From contig NZ_CAMPPY010000001.1 of assembly GCF_946902915.1 (NCBI RefSeq), forward strand, positions 310,001 to 374,000: DNA of 64,000 bases, given 5' to 3'. The notes below the pieces were generated by a model that was given only the letters and a program-made list of their open reading frames with translations, had not been told where the DNA came from and did not search any database. The position numbers and the translations under genes were made by a program. The DNA is from Streptococcus sp. Marseille-Q5986. Lineage in GTDB: Bacteria > Bacillota > Bacilli > Lactobacillales > Streptococcaceae. Of the stretch, positions 63,120-64,000 are shown piece by piece. The stretch's first letter is position 1, and the number at the start of each line of letters is the position of its first letter.

Positions 63120-64000
63120 ATGAATAAGAGAGGTCTTTATTCAAAACTAGGAATTTCTGTTGTAGGCATTAGTCTTTTAATGGGAGTCCCCACTTTGATT
63201 CATGCGAATGAATTAAACTATGGTCAACTGTCCATATCTCCTATTTTTCAAGGAGGTTCATATCAATTGAACAATAAGAGTATAGATATCAGCCCTTTGT
63301 TATTAGATAAATTGTCTGGAGAGAGTCAGACAGTAGTAATGAAATTTAAAGCAGATAAACCAAACTCGCTTCAAGCTTTGTTTGGCCTATCTAATAGTAA
63401 AGCAGGCTTTAAAAATAATTACTTTTCAATTTTCATGAGAGATTCTGGTGAGATAGGTGTAGAAATAAGAGACGCCCAAAAGGGAATAAATTATTTATTT
63501 TCTAGACCAGCTTCATTATGGGGAAAGCATAAAGGACAGGCAGTTGAAACTACACTAGTATTTGTATCTGATTCTAAAGATAAAACATACACAATGTATG
63601 TTAATGGAATAGAAGTGTTCTCTGAAACAGTTGATACATTTTTGCCAATTTCAAATATAAATGGTATAGATAAGGCAACACTAGGAGCTGTTAATCGTGA
63701 AGGTAAGGAACATTACCTCGCAAAAGGAAGTATTGATGAAATCAGTCTATTTAATAAAGCAATTAGTGATCAGGAAGTTTCAACTATTCCCTTGTCAAAT
63801 CCATTTCAGTTAATTTTCCAATCAGGAGATTCTACTCAAGCTAACTATTTTAGAATACCGACACTATATACATTAAGTAGTGGAAGAGTTCTATCAAGTA
63901 TTGATGCACGTTATGGTGGGACTCATGATTCTAAAAGTAAGATTAATATTGCCACTTCTTATAGTGATGATAATGGGAAAACGTGGAGTGAGCCAATTTT
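63120..64000 (+). CDS. nanB: Sialidase B (intramolecular trans-sialidase), 5' part
   Basis: The gene runs off the window end; 293 codons are visible. A signal peptide (MNKRGLYSKLGISVVGISLLM...THANE-type end near residue 29) is followed by a CBM40/lectin-like domain of about 200 residues (VVMKFKADKPNSLQALFGLSN, TMYVNGIEVFSETVD, AKGSIDEISLFNKAI). The catalytic propeller then begins with YFRIPTL, the FRIP motif with the first Arg of the sialate-binding triad. An Asp-box-type repeat SYSDDNGKTWSEP is just entered. NanB cleaves alpha-2,3-linked sialic acid to 2,7-anhydro-Neu5Ac. GAAGGAAAAA precedes the ATG. Confidence 0.95.
   Translation, partial: MNKRGLYSKLGISVVGISLLMGVPTLIHANELNYGQLSISPIFQGGSYQLNNKSIDISPLLLDKLSGESQTVVMKFKADKPNSLQALFGLSNSKAGFKNNYFSIFMRDSGEIGVEIRDAQKGINYLFSRPASLWGKHKGQAVETTLVFVSDSKDKTYTMYVNGIEVFSETVDTFLPISNINGIDKATLGAVNREGKEHYLAKGSIDEISLFNKAISDQEVSTIPLSNPFQLIFQSGDSTQANYFRIPTLYTLSSGRVLSSIDARYGGTHDSKSKINIATSYSDDNGKTWSEPI

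Overview
The window reads as a chromosomal segment of Streptococcus pneumoniae or a very close mitis-group relative. I infer this from BOX repeats (four copies), a SigX/ComX cin-box in front of a prepilin peptidase gene, recognisable pneumococcal gene neighbourhoods (nrdR-dnaB-dnaI-der, secA-aroG-aroG-acpS-alr-recG, a nanB sialidase locus), low G+C content and Gram-positive ribosome binding sites. No database was searched; names come from motif and family recognition.

Layout. 1-1900: 3' part of trpA, the late-competence prepilin peptidase gene (cclA) and a GNAT acetyltransferase. 2000-11400: an accessory carbohydrate island with a ROK repressor, a PTS (two EIIC genes, one EIIB, one EIIA), a TIM-barrel-like protein, a sulfatase, its formylglycine-generating enzyme and a TauE-type anion permease. 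This fits uptake and desulfation of a host sulfated glycan. 11500-18900: tRNA-Lys, probable 6S RNA, rarA, DUF3013, an M50-like peptidase, a broken NUDIX gene, prmA, rsmE and pepF.

18950-22513: a small accessory cluster with an ArsR-type regulator, a 16-codon peptide gene, an attenuator-like hairpin, a MccB-like E1 (ThiF-fold) enzyme, and an ABC-2 ATPase and permease. This has the layout of a microcin C-like peptide-nucleotide antibiotic system, but the peptide ends in Arg instead of the usual Asn. It is my best candidate for an undescribed system. 22900-26900: several decayed genes (DUF2785, aquaporin, queC-queE, queF codon 4), a probable preQ1 riboswitch, thioredoxin, and a MarR regulator with two matching operator-like palindromes. 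27000-35100: cidA/cidB-like genes, a GntR-ABC (Ytr-like) operon and a replication/repair operon ending in der.

35361-37242: a second accessory module with an Rgg-type regulator, a perfect 11-bp inverted repeat, a 29-codon peptide gene with a Trp-X-Trp C-terminus, and a secreted phospholipase A2. This looks like a quorum-sensing-controlled secreted lipase. 37236-46000: a small membrane protein, secA, two tandem DAHP synthases, acpS, alr and recG. 46100-64000: the sialic acid and host-glycan region. It holds a CE7 esterase, nanE, a PTS EIICB, a large truncated NPCBM/F5-8C surface protein, one sugar ABC transporter, two YhcH-family proteins, a YesL-like protein, a second ABC transporter and the start of nanB. 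A 262-bp copy of the nanE promoter and 5' end precedes the nanB operon, so that operon appears to use a captured, CcpA-type promoter.

Seven genes carry premature stops, frameshifts or internal deletions. They are annotated as pseudogenes or altered alleles, with the caution that single-base cases could be sequencing errors.
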